Positions 8,263-17,006 of a stretch of DNA of 64,000 nt are shown in pieces. Position numbers and translations under genes: made by a program. The notes beneath the pieces are model-generated. The model did no database searches. It had not been told where the DNA came from and saw only the letters and a program-made list of their open reading frames with translations. Origin of the DNA: an uncultured Flavihumibacter sp. (GTDB lineage Bacteria > Bacteroidota > Bacteroidia > Chitinophagales > Chitinophagaceae); assembly GCA_902168105.1 (NCBI GenBank), contig CABHOY010000033.1, forward strand, positions 118,915 to 182,914. Reading direction: 5' to 3'. The first letter of the stretch is position 1, and each line of letters opens with the position of its first letter.

Positions 8263-8373
8263 GGTATCGAAGCGTATCAACCTATTTATAAGATATATCC
8301 GTTATAACTATCCTTACCCCTTCATAATCAAGGCTTACGGCAGGAACGTCACTATGGTATCAAAGCGTATCAA
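8263..8373 (+). repeat. Pair of 18-bp repeats (GGTATCAAAGCGTATCAA)
   Basis: GGTATCGAAGCGTATCAA at 8263-8280 and GGTATCAAAGCGTATCAA at 8356-8373 differ by one base. They match the decamers of the 3641-3690 array, so the radical SAM/7TM operon is flanked on both sides by the same motif. The rest of 8236-8653 holds the promoter of PUL 1 and a long leader, and no gene. Confidence 0.75.
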
Positions 8374-8421
8374 TTATCTCATAATTGGCTATAAATCAGT
8401 TATTTGTGTAAATATTTTTTA

Positions 8422-8451
8422 TTGTCATTTGTGAAACTACTACTATCTTTA
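8422..8451 (+). promoter_or_regulatory. Promoter of PUL 1 (TTG-N19-TATCTTTA)
   Basis: TTG at 8422-8424 and TATCTTTA at 8444-8451 are 19 bases apart, one base off the Bacteroidota consensus. The predicted leader to the SusC start is about 195 bases, long enough for post-transcriptional control. Confidence 0.55.
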
Positions 8452-8653
8452 CAATGTGAAACCTGGCAGTGAACAACCGAGGCCCGGTTATCGTTATGAA
8501 GATGGAAATTCATGTTATGGGAGAGGTTATAAGAGAAGCTATCCGGACTCTGATAAGAGGGACTCACGTCCGGCCATCAACTAATATCTAATACAAAATC
8601 TAAAACTGATACGAGGACTTATCCTTATCCACAAACTAAAGTACCGACACATT

Positions 8654-11647
8654 ATGAAAAAAAGGGGAACATTCCTGACAGCATTGCTGTTGGCATTGTG
8701 GGGTTTTGCCATGGCTCAGCAAGACATCACAGTAAAAGGACATATACAGGACAACAAGGGCAACTCACTGCCCGGTGTCTCCATCAAAATTAAGGGAACA
8801 GCCAGGGGTACTGCCACACAGGCGGATGGTAACTTTACCATCCAGGCGGCGTCCAATGCTGTCCTGGAGCTTTCCTACATAGGCTATCAGACGCGGGAGG
8901 TGGACGTGAACGGCCGTACCCAGATATCCATTACTATGGACGATACTAAAACCGATCTGGGAGAAGTGGTAGTGATCGGTTATGGTACCCAAAGGAAGCG
9001 GGACGTAACCACTGCTGTTGCAAGTGTGAATACAAAAGACCTGGAGGAACGGCCTATCACCCAGACAGCTGCCGCCCTTCAGGGTAAAGCCGCCGGTGTA
9101 CAGGTTACTCAGCCATCCGGTAAGCCGGGTGCAGCCTTTTCCGTAAGAGTGCGTGGTGCGACCTCCGTACAGGCCGGTAACGAGCCTTTATATGTTATAG
9201 ACGGGGTGCCGACCACCGATACCAGAGACCTCAATACCAATGATATTGCCACCATTACTGTACTGAAAGATGCCTCCAGCGCCGCTATTTATGGTGCAAG
9301 GGCGTCAAATGGCGTGGTACTGATCACAACGAAGAGAGGTCGTTCCGGCGATGCTTTGATCAACTTCAGTACCTACTATGGTGTTTCTAAGATCGGAAAG
9401 AAGATCGACGTACTGGGACCGACCCAGTATAATGATCTGATGAAGGAAATGGGTTTCAACGTGACTAATCCGACTACGACTACTGACTGGCTGGATGAAG
9501 TATTCCAGACAGGTACTAACCAGAACTACCAGTTATCTGCTTCCGGTGGTAGCGAAAAATCGCAATACTTTATTTCAGGCGCCTATACCAAAGACGACGG
9601 TATGGTGAAACCCGCTAAATATAACCGCCGCGTTTTCAGGGCTAACCTGGACAATCAGATCAAACCATGGGCAAAGCTGACCACTAACATCAGTTATTCC
9701 AACGTAGACCTGCAGGACCTGAAGGACAATGACAATGCCGGCCGTAATGCCGCGATCCTCGGTGCGCTTAATGCACCGCCAATCATTGGTATCTATGAAA
9801 CGGATGCGGATGGAAAACAGCGTTATACGATGAACCCGTATAAATCAGGTTGGGATAATCCACTGGCGGCGATCGAAGGTCCTACACAAGGCTCAAAAGA
9901 TAACCGTGTATTGGGTAATGCCGCTCTGGACATCAACTTCACAAAAGACCTGAAGTTCAGGACAAACTATGGTATTGACTATACCAATCACAGTTATGAC
10001 TACTACCTGGATTATATAATGACCACTCCCGGCCGTCTTGACCATGGTTATGCCACCTCACAGCGTTATAATAATCTGACATGGTTGTGGGAAAACACCC
10101 TGAACTACGATAAGAAATGGAATAAACATACTATCTCCGCATTGGGTGGTGTTACTACACAAAAGAACAAGTATGATGTCACTAACCAGACAGGTCGTGA
10201 TTTCCCTGCCGACCCTACTGTAAAGACGCTGAATGCGGCCAATCAGATAACAGGAGAGACCCTGCAGTCAGAATGGTTCCTGATGTCTTACCTGGGCCGT
10301 ATTATGTACAACTATGATAGTAAGTACCTGTTGACAGCTAACTTCCGTGCAGATGGTTCTTCTAAACTCGACAAGAAACACAAATGGGGTTACTTCCCAT
10401 CAGTTTCAGCCGGTTGGCGTTTATCGGCCGAGCCATTTATGAAAGATATAAAAGCGATCAGCGATCTGAAGATAAGGGTTGGCTGGGGTAAAAATGGTAA
10501 CGTAGAAGGTCTGGGGCCATATGCGTCACTGGGGCTGAACACCTTTGTGCGCCAGACGCCTACCGATCCGCTGTCCGGTCCTGGTATCAACTTGCCGGAC
10601 GGTGCGCCAAACCCTGACCTGAAGTGGGAAACCACAACGCAAACAAACGTAGGTATCGACTTGAGCCTCTTTGATTCAAGACTGACTTTCTCGGCAGATG
10701 CTTATATCAAGAAAACAGACGATCTGCTGTTGAACGTAGACTTCCCGTCTGCAGTAGACTATGATTATATTACCCGTAACTCCGGAAAGCTGGAGAACAA
10801 GGGGCTGGAATTCCTCATATCTTCTGTGAACATCGATAAGAAAGACGGGTTGCGCTGGTCAACAGATTTCAACATTGCTTTTAATCGTAACCGTGTCACA
10901 GCGCTGGAGCTTGCAAATGTATACTACTTTGCCGGGGTGGAAAACAGGGATAATATCATCACGTTGAGAAAGGATCTTGCTTTGGGCACGTTTTATGGAT
11001 ATGTTTCTGAGGGAGTTGATCCGCAAACAGGAGATATCGTTTATAAGGATATAAATGGAGATGGTAAAGTAACACCTACAGACCGTACCATTATCGGTAA
11101 TGCACAGCCAACCTTTACTTATGGTATGAACAATAATCTGGCATATAAGAACTGGTCATTGTCCTTCCTTCTGCAGGGAACTCAGGGAAATGACGTGTTC
11201 AATGCTTCCCGTATGGAAACAGAAGGTATGTACGATAGCAAGAACCAGTCTACAGAAGTTTTGCGTCGCTGGACGGCTCCTGGTCAGGTAACAGATATCC
11301 CGCGTGCTACCAATGGAGATGTGACAAATTCCCGTACCTCTTCCCGCTTTGTAGAGAATGGATCTTTCCTTCGTATGAAGAGTGCGACCTTATCCTACAA
11401 TCTGCCACAGAGTGCGCTTAGCGCAATGCATTTGAGCAGGCTGATGATCTATGCAACCGCACAGAACCTCTTTACAATTACAAACTACAAAGGATTTGAT
11501 CCCGAAGTGAATGCATTCAGCAGTAACACTAATCTCAGTGGGAATGCATCCAGCAGTACTACTCCTACCGGTGTGACGCTGGGAATTGATTATGGAACAT
11601 ATCCTGTAGCGAGAACTTTTATCCTGGGTTTAAACCTGTCATTCTAA
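8654..11647 (+). CDS. SusC-type TonB-dependent outer-membrane transporter (PUL 1)
   Basis: A 997-residue protein with signal peptide (to AMAQ), a carboxypeptidase-like CNA_B/DUF4480 repeat (about 25-100, GHIQDNKGNSLPGVSIKIKG), the SusC linker EVVVIGYGTQRKRDVTTAV, a plug domain (NEPLYVIDGVP, ITVLKDASSAAIYGARASNG) and a C-terminal 22-strand barrel ending in LGLNLSF, with a terminal aromatic residue as expected. SusC proteins import oligosaccharides through the outer membrane using energy from TonB, with SusD as the lid. There is no STN domain, so control by a FecR-type anti-sigma is not expected. SusD and a GH30 hydrolase follow, which fits a small system for a beta-linked glucan or related substrate. 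Confidence 0.97.
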   Translation: MKKRGTFLTALLLALWGFAMAQQDITVKGHIQDNKGNSLPGVSIKIKGTARGTATQADGNFTIQAASNAVLELSYIGYQTREVDVNGRTQISITMDDTKTDLGEVVVIGYGTQRKRDVTTAVASVNTKDLEERPITQTAAALQGKAAGVQVTQPSGKPGAAFSVRVRGATSVQAGNEPLYVIDGVPTTDTRDLNTNDIATITVLKDASSAAIYGARASNGVVLITTKRGRSGDALINFSTYYGVSKIGKKIDVLGPTQYNDLMKEMGFNVTNPTTTTDWLDEVFQTGTNQNYQLSASGGSEKSQYFISGAYTKDDGMVKPAKYNRRVFRANLDNQIKPWAKLTTNISYSNVDLQDLKDNDNAGRNAAILGALNAPPIIGIYETDADGKQRYTMNPYKSGWDNPLAAIEGPTQGSKDNRVLGNAALDINFTKDLKFRTNYGIDYTNHSYDYYLDYIMTTPGRLDHGYATSQRYNNLTWLWENTLNYDKKWNKHTISALGGVTTQKNKYDVTNQTGRDFPADPTVKTLNAANQITGETLQSEWFLMSYLGRIMYNYDSKYLLTANFRADGSSKLDKKHKWGYFPSVSAGWRLSAEPFMKDIKAISDLKIRVGWGKNGNVEGLGPYASLGLNTFVRQTPTDPLSGPGINLPDGAPNPDLKWETTTQTNVGIDLSLFDSRLTFSADAYIKKTDDLLLNVDFPSAVDYDYITRNSGKLENKGLEFLISSVNIDKKDGLRWSTDFNIAFNRNRVTALELANVYYFAGVENRDNIITLRKDLALGTFYGYVSEGVDPQTGDIVYKDINGDGKVTPTDRTIIGNAQPTFTYGMNNNLAYKNWSLSFLLQGTQGNDVFNASRMETEGMYDSKNQSTEVLRRWTAPGQVTDIPRATNGDVTNSRTSSRFVENGSFLRMKSATLSYNLPQSALSAMHLSRLMIYATAQNLFTITNYKGFDPEVNAFSSNTNLSGNASSSTTPTGVTLGIDYGTYPVARTFILGLNLSF

Positions 11648-11658
11648 ATGTTTGAGTT

Positions 11659-13137
11659 ATGAAAAAAATAGATCGTTTTCTCATCATATTTGCAGCACTT
11701 GCCTCATTGGCATTGGGCGCATGTAATAAAGACCTGAATCTGCAACCGCCGTCAAACACCGCTGCTGGTAATGGCGGACAGGGAACAGCTGGTTCCTTCA
11801 TCAAAGATGCTGCCACTGCAGAAGCTGCATTGAGCAACTGTTATGCCTTCTTCCGTAATGGTGGGGCTGAATATTATGTATTGGACTATTTCAATATAGG
11901 CGATGCACAATCCGATAATGCGTATGCCGGTGCAGACAACTCCGCCGGTTTTGAGATAGATGAATTCCGCATGTTGTCCACCAACTCATGGGCCGCTCGT
12001 GACTGGAGTTATCTGTACAACCATATCAACGCATGTAACTCTGTGATCATAAATGTGCCCAAAGTAACAGATCCTGCGCTCACCGCTAACCGTAAAGCTC
12101 AGATCGTTGCGGAGGCACAGTTCATCCGTGCCCGCGCTTATTTTGACCTGGTAAGGATCTTTGGCGATGTGCCACTGGTAGTCACAGAATTGCCTACTAT
12201 TACTTCAGAGAACCTTGCTGAGATCTATCCGCTGTTATATCCGTCGCGTACAAGCGCGGACTCTGTTTACATGCAGATCACCGATGACCTGAAGTCAGCA
12301 GCAGGTGTAGTACCTGCATCCGCTGCAAATAAAGGTTTTGTAACCAAAGGTGCGGTATACACGCTGCTTGCTAAAATAGCAGCTACCCGTAAACCGATAA
12401 ATTGGCCGGAAGTGCAGTCTTACGCTGATCAGGTAATTGCATTAGGATATAGCCTGCTACCGGTATACGATAACCTGTGGGATGGCGCACATGAGAACTC
12501 CGCAGAATCCATCTTCGAACTGAACTTTGATGGATGGGATACAGGTGGTAACTGGGGTACCAGCATGTTCTACGGTACTGACTGGAAAAAGTTCTGTAAT
12601 CCAAGTAATGACATGATACGTGCCTACCAGGATGAACACGACATGGTGCGCTTCAAATCGACGATCACATTTGACAACGTAAACGGTAAATGGGGAGATT
12701 CACGCTTGTCACTGGATAGTTTCCCGTTCTTCTACAAAATGCGTAAGACCGATGCTTCACAGAACATCATTATATACCGCCTCGCGGACGTCATGCTACT
12801 GAAAGCAGAAGCACTAAATGAACAAGGCAATGTATCCGATGCAAACGACATTATTACAGATATCCGTCACCGTGTAAGTCTGGCCCCTCTTAATATCACC
12901 GACCAGGGCGCAATGCGGCTCGCTATTGAAAAGGAGCGCCGCCTGGAACTGGCTTTCGAAGGGCAACGTTGGTATGACCTCGTTCGTACAGACCGTCTTA
13001 TTCCTGTAATGGAAGCTGTAAAAGATGGTAAAGGCGTGAACCTGGGTTATCATCCGACAGAACAGAGCCTTATCTGGCCTGTTCCACAGGGCGAAATGGA
13101 CCAGAATGCGAACCTAACACAGAACGCAGGTTACTAG
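11659..13137 (+). CDS. SusD/RagB-type glycan-binding lipoprotein (PUL 1)
   Basis: A 492-residue protein with a lipoprotein signal whose lipobox is LALGAC (Cys21). The SusD fold is visible as EAQFIRARAYFDLVRIFGD and the TPR helices, then the C-terminal block YRLADVMLLKAEALNEQG, KERRLELAFEGQRWYDLVR and the closing IWPVPQGEMDQN. It is anchored at the outer surface and forms the lid over its SusC partner, holding the incoming glycan. The gap to SusC is only 11 bases. A terminator-like hairpin follows, before the GH30 gene. Confidence 0.96.
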   Translation: MKKIDRFLIIFAALASLALGACNKDLNLQPPSNTAAGNGGQGTAGSFIKDAATAEAALSNCYAFFRNGGAEYYVLDYFNIGDAQSDNAYAGADNSAGFEIDEFRMLSTNSWAARDWSYLYNHINACNSVIINVPKVTDPALTANRKAQIVAEAQFIRARAYFDLVRIFGDVPLVVTELPTITSENLAEIYPLLYPSRTSADSVYMQITDDLKSAAGVVPASAANKGFVTKGAVYTLLAKIAATRKPINWPEVQSYADQVIALGYSLLPVYDNLWDGAHENSAESIFELNFDGWDTGGNWGTSMFYGTDWKKFCNPSNDMIRAYQDEHDMVRFKSTITFDNVNGKWGDSRLSLDSFPFFYKMRKTDASQNIIIYRLADVMLLKAEALNEQGNVSDANDIITDIRHRVSLAPLNITDQGAMRLAIEKERRLELAFEGQRWYDLVRTDRLIPVMEAVKDGKGVNLGYHPTEQSLIWPVPQGEMDQNANLTQNAGY

Positions 13138-13187
13138 CGTTATATAACTAAGATTATATTCTAGGATAGGGTTTAACGAAAAAGATA

Positions 13188-13222
13188 GGTCTCGTCTCTC
13201 ATGAGGCGGGACCTTCTTTTTA
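13188..13222 (+). terminator. Hairpin with T-run between susD and the GH30 gene
   Basis: GGTCTCGTCT pairs with AGGCGGGACC (ten pairs including two G-T) over a six-base loop, followed by TTCTTTTT. It ends 20 bases before the GH30 start, so it could act as an attenuator that lowers enzyme expression relative to the SusCD pair. Confidence 0.6.
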
Positions 13223-13242
13223 GAGACTGAAAAACTTCATGT

Positions 13243-14700
13243 ATGAAATTATGGGTATACAGTTGTTGCATAGGCGCCTTCCTGGCATCCTGCAATAACG
13301 GACAACAAGCCGGCGACAAAACAAAACACAGCGACTCCGTTGCTGTTTATCTGACCACGCCTGACCAGCAGCAGTTATTCGCGCAACAATCGGCCCTGGC
13401 GAAGGCAAAGGATACTGCTGCCATCAACATTGTAATGGACAGCACCCGTCAGTTCCAGGAAATGGAGGGGTTCGGCGCCTCTATGACGGGATCTTCCGCT
13501 TACGTGATGCAAGAGTATATGTCGCCGGAACAGCGTCAGGCATTACTGGAAGACCTGTTCGGCACTGAAAAGGGAATTGGCATAAACTATATCCGTATGT
13601 CCATTGGTGCATCTGATTTCTCTACAGATCCATACTCATACGATGATATCCCCGCAGGGCAGCGTGACGACTCACTGAAACAGTTCACAATAGCTCATGA
13701 TCAGAAAGATGTAGTACCGGTATTAAAGCAAGTTGTTGCTATTAATCCGGGTATTCATATTATGGGCAGTCCCTGGAGTCCGCCGGCCTGGATGAAGACC
13801 AGCGGCAAGCTTGAAGGAGGCTCTTTACGTCCTGACGCTTATGACGTATATGCCCGTTACTTTGTAAAGTACATCCGTGCCTTCGGACAGGAGGGCATTA
13901 AGATCACCGCGCTCACCGTTCAGAATGAACCGCAATACGAGGCATTGTATCCTACCATGAAAATGACGGCGCCGGAGCAGGGCACATTCATTAAAGATCA
14001 CCTGGGACCATTGCTGGAGAAAGAAGGTTTGAACAAACAGGTGCAGGTGATGCTTTTCGACCATAACTGGAACAGTCCTGAATATCCGATCTCCATCCTC
14101 AACGACAGTCTCATAGCGAAATACACCGCCGGTGCCGCCTTCCATTGTTACGAGGGTGCGGTAGGAGCGATGTCTAAAGTTCATGACGCTCATCCGGAGA
14201 AAGGCCTTTACTTTACAGAATGTTCCGGCGGTACCTGGTCGCCGGCTTTTGCTGACAACCTGCAATATATGGTACGCCAGTTACTGATCGGCACTGCGAA
14301 CAACTGGTCTAAGAATGCACTTTTATGGAATATGGCACTGGATGAAAAGAACGGTCCGACTACGAATAAACCCAGCAATGAAGAAGGCAACCATGGTTGT
14401 ATGACTTGTCGCGGCGTTGTAACTGTCAATTCCAAAGACGGTGCTGTTACGCGCAACATCGAGTATTATGCATTGGCTCACTTCAGCAAGTTCGTACGTC
14501 CCGGTGCTAAGCGGATCTATTCTTCTTCATTACCTGACAAAGGAATAGAGAATGTCGCTTTCCTGAACACTGATGGTTCGCGTGTCATGGTAGTGATCAA
14601 TACGACTCAGCAAGAACGTACCTTCTCTGTAAGCGAGCAAGGCAACGCATACAGTTATTCACTTAAACCTGGTGCTGCAGCGACGCTTGTGTGGAGGTAG
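13243..14700 (+). CDS. GH30 family glycoside hydrolase, lipoprotein
   Basis: A 485-residue protein with a lipobox ending at Cys17 (GAFLASC). The GH30 signature GFGASMTGSSAYVM (about 76-90) is followed by YIRMSIGASDFS and MGSPWSPPAWMKT. The proton donor is Glu229 in TVQNEPQYE and the nucleophile is Glu326 in YFTECSGG, both present. A small beta-domain ends the protein. GH30 includes glucosylceramidases and endo-beta-1,6-glucanases; Bacteroidota members next to SusCD often cut fungal beta-1,6-glucan. That substrate is a guess from context. The lipid anchor suggests a surface or periplasmic location. It is probably part of the operon that starts at 8654, but a terminator-like hairpin intervenes. 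Confidence 0.93.
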   Translation: MKLWVYSCCIGAFLASCNNGQQAGDKTKHSDSVAVYLTTPDQQQLFAQQSALAKAKDTAAINIVMDSTRQFQEMEGFGASMTGSSAYVMQEYMSPEQRQALLEDLFGTEKGIGINYIRMSIGASDFSTDPYSYDDIPAGQRDDSLKQFTIAHDQKDVVPVLKQVVAINPGIHIMGSPWSPPAWMKTSGKLEGGSLRPDAYDVYARYFVKYIRAFGQEGIKITALTVQNEPQYEALYPTMKMTAPEQGTFIKDHLGPLLEKEGLNKQVQVMLFDHNWNSPEYPISILNDSLIAKYTAGAAFHCYEGAVGAMSKVHDAHPEKGLYFTECSGGTWSPAFADNLQYMVRQLLIGTANNWSKNALLWNMALDEKNGPTTNKPSNEEGNHGCMTCRGVVTVNSKDGAVTRNIEYYALAHFSKFVRPGAKRIYSSSLPDKGIENVAFLNTDGSRVMVVINTTQQERTFSVSEQGNAYSYSLKPGAAATLVWR

Positions 14701-14788
14701 GGTTTGTCGGAGTTCGCTATGTCCTACGTCAATTAGAATATTGGAGGTGGTGGGGTTGGTGTACTTAGATGTTTTGTCGGAGTTCGCC

Positions 14789-14929
14789 AGGTTTCATATA
14801 GCATTGCGGTCGGTGCCCGCTTGTAACGCTGCTATGGGTTGGTAGAATGGCTAAGCATTGGTACTTTTGTTTGGCTTCACCAACAATGCATGGAACCGGG
14901 CAAAGGCCCGCAATTGCTATATGAAACCT
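14789..14929. repeat. 141-base foldback element
   Basis: AGGTTTCATATAGCATTGCGG at its left end is complementary to the last 22 bases, with one inserted base. Inside, GCATTG pairs with CAATGC and GCCCG with CGGGC, so a long branched hairpin is possible. It could be a small structured RNA, a MITE-like element or both; there is no flanking target duplication that I can see. Confidence 0.6.
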
Positions 14930-15421
14930 CTGCTACCTCCTGAGTCCCTCTAAGTAGTTGAGGGCTGTTGTTCGAGACTACTTCATGACGCCCACTTAGC
15001 AGTTAGACGACTTTATTTCAATGCTACTTCTATACTCCCTTTAGATAGTTGGGCTCATATCAAATGGAATATCCACGATTATATAGCCAGAATTATATTA
15101 TCGAAGATAATTGAGAGTGTAAGATTACTTAGTTAGCAGTAAATCGATAATCGCAGGTAGTGGAGAGCTATTGAAGTCAATAATGGAACGGCTGGAGACT
15201 AATCGCTTGTATGTCTCAAAGAAGTGGGTGACAATCTATAATAGGGGAGTCGAAGCGGCAAGGGTTCAGGTGGAAGTATCGGGCATTAGCCCTTGGAGAG
15301 CCCTCATACGATTGATAGGGGTTAAATAGAAATCCCAAAGACCATACGCTTGATAGAGCCAAATACTTAGTGCTCGAAGAGGGGTACAGCCCGATGCTCC
15401 AGCCTGAAACCGCAGCAGGCG

Positions 15422-15548
15422 GAGACGACTGCCAATTACTATATACTCCTTCGCATTCCTTAACAAATCACAATAGAGACGACTGTCAATTACTATATAC
15501 TCCTTCGCATTCCTTAACAAATCACAATAGAGACAACTGCCAATTATT
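15422..15548. repeat. 54-bp tandem repeat, about 2.3 copies
   Basis: Copies start at 15422, 15476 and 15530 with GAGACGACTGCCAATTACTA or close variants. The first two full copies differ by one base, which implies a recent duplication. Confidence 0.85.
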
Positions 15549-15588
15549 GTTTTGCGATTTAAAGGATTAACGCCTGAATAAAACAAGC

Positions 15589-15630
15589 CCGTCATCCCCG
15601 CATAACGACTAGAGCAAGCGAAGATGACGG
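15589..15630 (-). terminator. Hairpin after the sugar porter gene
   Basis: On the minus strand CCGTCATC and GATGACGG form a stem around a long loop, followed by GCTTGTTTTA. It lies 11 bases past the stop of the transporter gene and probably ends the PUL 2 transcript. Confidence 0.5.
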
Positions 15631-15640
15631 ACAAAAATTA

Positions 15641-16969
15641 TCAATGCATCATGACACCTTCCAACTCCTCAAGCGTCTTCCCTTTCGTTTCCTTTACATT
15701 CCGCCAAATAAACACGAACCCAAGCAAACACACCACAGCATAAATGTAAAACGTACTATCTTTCAAACGATCGAACAAGATAGGGAACGTAAATACAAGT
15801 ACAAAGTAAGCAGCCCAAAGACAAAGCACGGCAAACGACGTAGCAGCACTACGGATCTTGTTAGGGAAGATCTCTGCAATCAGTACCCAGGTAACAGGTG
15901 CTAATGACATCGCATAAGTGCCGATAGCCGCCAGCAGATACCAGGATACATGCTCAGAACCTGACGATAACATCCGTACAACGATGATATAAAGGATCGT
16001 CAAACCACCGGCGCCGATCAACATCAGCGGTTTCCTTCCCAGTTTATCTACCAGCAACATCGCGAGAATAGTAAAGACAAGGTTGACACCGCCTATAAAT
16101 ACAGTTTGTAACAGCTGACCATCCTGTGAAACGCCAATACTCTTGAATATTCGTGGAGTGTAGTTGAACACAACGTTGATGCCACAGAACTGCTGGAACA
16201 CAGCGAGTATGATCCCGATCACTACCGCAGGCAATACCGCTTTGCGGAAAATGTCAGCATAACTCATCCGCTCAGAACCAGTAAGAGAGCCTTGTATCAC
16301 TGATAGTGAATCGTTTGCAAAACTGCTACCGCCAATTTTGTTCAGGACAGTAAGCGCCTCGGCAGACCGTCCTGCTTTTACCAGCCACCGCGGACTTTCC
16401 GGTAACCACATGGCGCCGATAAAGAACAGGAGGGAAGGAACGACGCCAAGACCGAACATCCAGCGCCATGCATCCGCGCCCTGATTACGGAGCGTGTAGT
16501 TAACGAGGTTAGTAACAAGGATACCGGTAACAACAGTCAGCTGGTTGATCGCTACCATGCGTCCACGTAGATGTGCCGGTGCTATTTCCGCAATGTACAT
16601 AGGAGAGAGCATGGATGCCATACCCACGCCAATTCCCGCTACAAAGCGGAATGCGATGAAGGTATTCCTGTCTGGCGCGACTGCCATGGCCAGTGAGGAA
16701 ATGCCGAAGATGGCTGCTGCCAGCAGGAGGCCCTTTCTACGGCCGTATTTATCGGCTACATTGCCCGCAACGATACAACCGATAATGGCTCCCAATGCCA
16801 GGCTGCCGGTGGCAAATCCTTCCCAGTAGGCATCAAGTCCAAATTGTTGCTGCAGGAAAGGAAGCGCCCCCGATATCACCGCAAAATCAAAACCGAACAG
16901 ATATCCTCCCAATGCAGAGATAAAAGAGATACCCAGTATGTAAGCGCCATTAAAAGATGAATGTTTCAT
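15641..16969 (-). CDS. MFS sugar porter
   Basis: A 442-residue protein with about twelve membrane segments. Sugar-porter signatures are clear: GGYLFGFDFAVISGALPF in helix 1, DKYGRRKG between helices 2 and 3, RFVAGIGVGMASMLSPMYIA, then LRGRMVAINQ, PESPRWLVKAGR after helix 6 and KETKGKTLEEL at the end. It should bring a monosaccharide across the inner membrane by proton symport; relatives carry xylose, galactose or glucose. As the last gene of PUL 2, next to an aldose 1-epimerase, it most likely imports the sugar released by the GH36-like enzyme. Galactose is the best guess but is not proven by the sequence. Confidence 0.95.
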   Translation of the reverse strand: MKHSSFNGAYILGISFISALGGYLFGFDFAVISGALPFLQQQFGLDAYWEGFATGSLALGAIIGCIVAGNVADKYGRRKGLLLAAAIFGISSLAMAVAPDRNTFIAFRFVAGIGVGMASMLSPMYIAEIAPAHLRGRMVAINQLTVVTGILVTNLVNYTLRNQGADAWRWMFGLGVVPSLLFFIGAMWLPESPRWLVKAGRSAEALTVLNKIGGSSFANDSLSVIQGSLTGSERMSYADIFRKAVLPAVVIGIILAVFQQFCGINVVFNYTPRIFKSIGVSQDGQLLQTVFIGGVNLVFTILAMLLVDKLGRKPLMLIGAGGLTILYIIVVRMLSSGSEHVSWYLLAAIGTYAMSLAPVTWVLIAEIFPNKIRSAATSFAVLCLWAAYFVLVFTFPILFDRLKDSTFYIYAVVCLLGFVFIWRNVKETKGKTLEELEGVMMH

Positions 16970-17006
16970 AACGGAATTTCGCTATCGCTATTTTAAAGTA
17001 AATAAT

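Larger units (their letters stand above)
14701..15588. other. Gene-free stretch with repeats between two convergent PULs
   Basis: No gene is convincing here. It contains a doubled TTTGTCGGAGTTCGC (14703-14717 and 14773-14787), a 141-base foldback at 14789-14929, and a tandem repeat at 15422-15548. The part 14930-15420 has many stops in every frame and short complementary words, but nothing I can name. Confidence 0.6.

Noticed and set aside
15422..15548. Possible short CRISPR array
   Set aside because: The units are directly adjacent with no variable spacers and no cas genes are near.
15266..15634. 122-codon open frame on the minus strand with a repeated segment
   Set aside because: Its repeats come from the 54-bp tandem duplication, it overlaps the transporter terminator, and its composition is unlike a protein.
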